DNA of 64,000 nucleotides from Sambucus nigra (taxonomy: Eukaryota > Streptophyta > Magnoliopsida > Dipsacales > Adoxaceae), in assembly GCA_949130495.1 (NCBI GenBank), contig OX422211.1, forward strand, positions 339,703,504-339,767,503, given 5' to 3'. Positions 60,106 through 64,000 of the stretch are shown one piece after another. Both the position numbers and the translations under genes were made by a program. The notes beneath the pieces are model-generated. The model made no database searches. It worked only from the letters and a program-made list of their open reading frames with translations, and had not been told where the DNA came from. The first letter of the stretch is position 1, and the number at the start of each line of letters is the position of its first letter.

Positions 60106-61301
60106 GGGGTACTTGCATTAATCTGAGCAAGTTATATTTTTTTAGCATAACCTCGTGCGATTGTGGGGTATTTGCATGTTATCTGGGCAAGTTATAATTT
60201 TTGACTTGCCTATAAGGATATGATTTTATAAATGTCCGTCACAATTGAGTATGTCGTATACCTCTACAATCGTTAAAGAATTATTCAAGATGGCATATGC
60301 ATCGAGATAGATCCGAATATCAAGCTTCTTTAACATTAAAGCCTCTCTAAGGTTAATTTTGGTGAGAAAGTATTTAAGTCCCTTTACGATTCACTTAAAG
60401 GTGTTGGGATAATTTTAAAGGAGGTTTGAAAATTTTTCTAAAATATTTTCTAAGTGTTGAGGCGTTGTTCTTCGCCAAAATGAATTTTCCAAGATTAAAA
60501 GAAGAATTTTTTTAATAAAAAATTAAATTTATTTTTCGCGTTATGTCGTTCAAACGACATTTATTGTTGTTCGAACGAGATAGGATGTCATTTGAACGAG
60601 ATCCCATATCGTTTGAATGACAATAAATGTCGTTTGAACGACATAACGCGAAAAATAAATTTAATTTTTTATTTAAAAAATTCTTTATATAATTTTTTAT
60701 ATAAAGCGAGTTAAACAAGGGGTCTTTCATTACGGAGACCTATCGATCTTCGATAGCAATAATCTGCAAACGGCGGAACACTTTGTCTTCTTCAATTTTA
60801 GGATTTAAAACCTTATTTTTCAAATCACAACACATCCCAAACCTTATGTGAATTGTTTTGGAACCTAAGATATAATCTTCTTGAACTTTACTCTTGTAAG
60901 GAGGATAATGTACAACTGACTACGACTACAGTCATTGAGGTTCGCTGCGTGTGGATCTTTGCTGAAGATAGAACTGCGTGTTCTTGTGGGGCTGTTGCGG
61001 TTGTTCTATTGTTGACGACGCTGACTGACTCCCGTGGGTATTAGTGTGTCACCATATTTCATTGTAATCCGTGTAAGTTGTAATTTAGAAATTATAGTGA
61101 AATAAAAGGTTTTCTCCTTCGGGGATTTTTCCTGAAATTGGTTTCCTTCGCATGTTTATTGATTTATGATTTTAAATCACCTAGATGCATGTGTTAGGGT
61201 TTAACTAAAATTTGGGATTAATTAAAACTGGCTAGTTTGTCACATAATTAAAATTAGATTTATTTGAGTAGTTGCATTATTCTGCTGTAGCACACTCTAG
61301 A
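60106..61301 (+). mobile_element. 5' LTR of copia-type element H (left end uncertain)
   Basis: The right end is set by a PBS at about 61302. 60946-61272 is repeated at 63712-64000, which makes this an LTR. The left end is a guess: TGTGGGGTACTTGCATT at 60106 resembles TATGGGGGATATTTGATT at 63687, after the polypurine tract. It includes a direct repeat (about 60103-60205) and a long hairpin (60513-60674). Confidence 0.6.
60513..60674. repeat. Long inverted repeat (hairpin) in H's 5' LTR
   Basis: Two arms of about 73 bases (60513-60585 and 60601-60674) separated by about 15 bases. The outer 54 bases pair almost perfectly, with CGCGTTATGTCGTTCAAACG near the middle of the arm. It contains GTTCGAACGAG-type motifs like the other copia LTRs in the window. 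Confidence 0.9.
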
Positions 61302-61317
61302 AATTAGTATCAGAGTC
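61302..61317 (+). other. Primer-binding site of element H
   Basis: AATTAGTATCAGAGTC, two changes from AATTGGTATCAGAGCC. Confidence 0.65.
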
Positions 61318-61357
61318 TGTTGCACTAATTTATTGTGTTTGATCCTATTTTTTTAAT

Positions 61358-62533
61358 ATGACTTTTGATGGTTTTGATGATTTTAGATGTCAACTTTTTG
61401 AAAGGAATAATTAGAAAATTCACTTGAACTCTTGTTTTAAATCTTCTGTTGAAAATGACTCTGAGAGGTGTCTTGGTTGTAAGGGAATTGATCACATGAT
61501 AGATGAATGTCCCACTAATATAAGGAAGATTTTTAATAAACCGACATCTCATGCTTATTCTCTCAGAGATAGTGATTCTAAAAAAGAAGTTTTTTATGCT
61601 ACTAAGCGAGAGCTTCCCACCCCTATGACTAGTGATGAGAGTGCGGATGAGTAAGAGGAAGAATTGAGTGAGTTGCAAGTTGCCTACTATAATTTTTATG
61701 CGAAATCTGTAAATTTAAAAAAGGCAAACTTGAAATTAGAGGCTAAGTTGAAAGAACGTGTCTCGGATAGAAAAAACAACGATGCATTGATTGAGGATTT
61801 AAGGACACGTGAGGATATGCTTAGAGAAAAGGTAGGATATGTTAAGGGTGAGAGAGATAGTCTTAGAGGGTTAATGAGGACTATGAAAAAGGAGCTTTTA
61901 GAGTTTGAGGATTATAGATGAGTACTTGAGTCTAGGATAGGTGATCTTGAGAATAGTTTAAGAGAGTCAAGTAAGGTGAAATTTGATTTAGAGTCTAGGT
62001 AGAAAAAGTTAGATAAGATGTTAGGCACTGTCCAAATCAAGGATGATATGTCTGGTATAGGCTTCGATGATAGTGTATCACCCATTCACAAAGCCAATCC
62101 CACATGTGTGAAAGAGCCTCCTAGGGTTGTTAGGAGAGAGGAGACGAAGGTTGTTAAGACAGAGCCACCTAGGAAAATCGTGAGAGAAGCACCTAGGAAT
62201 TTTAAGAGAACGCCACCTATAAACTTTAGGAGAGGGCCACCTTTAGGCAACACTCATCGTCCGATTTACACTTGCACACACTGCGATAGGCAAGGTCATC
62301 TTAGGCATTTCTTCTATAAACTTCAAAATGCTCCTTGGAAGTTTAATAAGAAAATAAATTCGATTCCCAAAACCCGCACATGTTGTTTTAAATCTGTTTG
62401 GGTTAGGAAATCTGATTTAGAGGCTTTTAGATTAAATTTTCATGACTCTCGGTTGCTTGCACGTGATTCAACCCATGTTAAATCTTTTGGTTGTTCATGT
62501 TGTTTTTTTGTCATACCTAGTTATGCTTCATGA
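61358..62533 (+). pseudogene. Gag-like gene of element H
   Basis: One frame runs from ATG 61358 to 62533 (about 391 codons) without shifts but with stops at 61412, 61652, 61919 and 62000. The first knuckle is CLGCKGIDHMIDEC near 61470. A coiled-coil region follows (61664-62010, KLKERVSDRKNNDALIEDL and similar), then a Pro/Arg-rich repeat (EPPRVVRRE, EPPRKIVRE, APRNFKR, PPINFRR), then CTHCDRQGHLRHFFY, in which the last Cys is Phe. VWVRKS follows as in the copia-type Gag at 40517. No pol follows before the polypurine tract. Confidence 0.75.
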
Positions 62534-63640
62534 TATATTCTTGCTAGTGTTATGACTTGTGTACATTTTTGTATTAGATTTTTGCATTTGATAAAATTTC
62601 AAAAAATACAATGAGATTTTCATTTTTTTGAAAATTTTGAAAAAGTCAAAAAGAGTTTTGTATTTTTTTTGCACCATACATGAATGGACATTTAGGATCA
62701 CAATATCATTCCATGTCCATGTGACTATTTGATAGTTTTTTGAGACAATATGTCATGTCATTCATGTGCTTTACAATGTTTGGAGTCATTGAAATGCTAT
62801 TATTGGATACTTCCTACATGTTTGACTCATTTTTTGCTTTATTTCACACGTGCATGGATTTATTTAATTACTGTACTTGTCTATCACATGTTGGTCGAGT
62901 GTTTTAACCAAGTGCAATACGACAATAATGAAAGTAGTGCATGTAAAACTATTGCCCATGAGGAATTTGTTTAAACTTGAATAAATAATGAGTGACATGG
63001 GAAAGGGATACGAGTGAATAACAATCACGTCGTGAAACCCACCGTTTGAAAAGAGCCATGCAAAAAAAAATTAAGGCAATAAAAAAATGAAATATGCCAA
63101 ATATTGGGCCAATAGGTTTTCTCTAAGTTGAGAATTTAGAACCTCATTAAAAAAATAAAAAGATTATTATTTATGAGGGAGTTTTGGTCGTATATGTATC
63201 AATGGGTTTGTACGTCCTTTGAAAAGTTCTCAAAACAGCATGAAATAGTTTTGGACGTTATAGGTGTGAAAATCACTTAGGCTTTGATTTGTTGATTTGA
63301 TTTAGTCGATATCATATAAATTCAACAATTTTACACCGAAGGATATTTCTTATGTTCATTCGATAGGAGTACACTAATGCATCGTGCACGTATGCTTGAT
63401 TGAGTTTTATTACCTATTGAATATGTTCACACCCATTCATTCTGTTTCCATGACTTGGTTGTTTTAGTGTAAATTCATAGTGTGATTTTTGTTTTTTTTT
63501 TGTAGAAAATAATTGAAAAATCAAAAATAGTTTGTGAAATACGTTTTAGTGTATTTTTGTGATCATAGTTTGATACCTTGTTTATCGTGACAACTCCATG
63601 CTTAATTTGGTTATTCGTTTCCTTGTCTATTTCGGTCAAA
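62534..63640. other. Non-coding 3' part of element H
   Basis: AT-rich, with no pol and no recognisable gene. It corresponds to the non-coding stretch between gag and polypurine tract in the 37153-56822 family. Confidence 0.6.
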
Positions 63641-63653
63641 TAAAAAGGGGGAG
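63641..63653 (+). other. Polypurine tract of element H
   Basis: TAAAAAGGGGGAG, like the AAAGGGGGAGATT of the copia array. Confidence 0.6.
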
Positions 63654-64000
63654 AACGAATTATTGGGGGGGGGGGGGGGGGTTACATTATGGGGGATATT
63701 TGATTACTCTTACAGCGTGTGGATCTTTGCTGAAGATAGAACTGCATGTTCTTGTGGGGTTGCTGCGGTTGTTCCATTGCTGACGACGCCTTCATTGTAA
63801 TTCGTGTAAGTTGCGATTTACAAATTATAAATAAAAGGTTTTGCCCTTCGGAGATTTTTCCTGAAATTGCTTTCCTTTGCATGTTTATTGATTTATGATT
63901 TTAAATCACCTAGATGCATGTGTTAGGGTTTAACTAAAATTTGGTTTTAATTAAAACTGGCTGGTTTGTCACATAATTAAAATTGGATTTATTTGAGTAG
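63654..64000 (+). repeat. 3' LTR of element H, internally shortened and cut by the window end
   Basis: A run of 17 G at 63665-63681, then 63712-64000 matches 60946-61272 with a missing piece after GACGACGC. About 800 bases of the 5' LTR, including the hairpin, have no counterpart here. Confidence 0.65.

Overview
This is plant nuclear DNA, almost certainly from a flowering plant, and I find no intact host gene. Four things point to a plant. Two LTR families carry primer-binding sites of the initiator-Met type (TGGTATCAGAG). A Ty3/gypsy element of the Tat lineage has a second RNase H domain. There is a MULE of the FAR1 type and a CACTA element. Nearly everything that can be identified is transposable-element sequence in nested layers, and nearly every coding region is broken by stop codons.

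Layout. 1-732: end of a gypsy-type LTR, inserted beside a diverged copia-type LTR (759-2053). 2054-3820: AT-rich DNA without a gene. 3868-8772: a MULE with about 200-bp terminal inverted repeats, sitting between two (AT)n tracts. It holds a decayed FAR1/MULE transposase (+) and, facing it, a GRF-type zinc-finger gene (-). About 9560-11287: probable LTR of a first Tat-type element (called F here). 11661-15617: start of F's plus-strand plant-mobile-domain (PMD) gene, which continues at 57674-59880. F is interrupted by a second Tat-type element, E (15618-57668, TSD CTACC). E lies in minus orientation: 3' LTR 15618-17037, an antisense PMD gene 17995-22972, then pol (integrase, archaeal-type RNase H, RNase H, RT), protease and gag on the minus strand down to 23152, PBS 29271-29290, and a 5' LTR starting at 29293.

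E's 5' LTR was hit twice. A CACTA element without a transposase (29800-37061, TSD AAA) contains about 18 copies of a roughly 168-bp tandem repeat. A copia-type gag-only element forms a tandem LTR-internal-LTR-internal-LTR array (37153-56822) with a single TSD, ATCAC. The last LTR of that array was in turn split by a gypsy element, D (46331-55789, TSD TTTAT, two 2841-bp LTRs). After F resumes and ends, another gag-only copia-type element, H (about 60106 to past 64000), lies on the plus strand.

The matching TSDs and rejoining flanks give the order of insertion: F, then E, then CACTA and the copia array, then D. The most unusual signals are: the antisense PMD genes in two Tat elements; four 162-bp exon+intron modules in F's PMD gene; a satellite array with a higher-order pattern inside the CACTA element; arrays of short palindromes in the LTRs of two unrelated families, decaying at CpG; and the two-gene MULE in a TA microsatellite.
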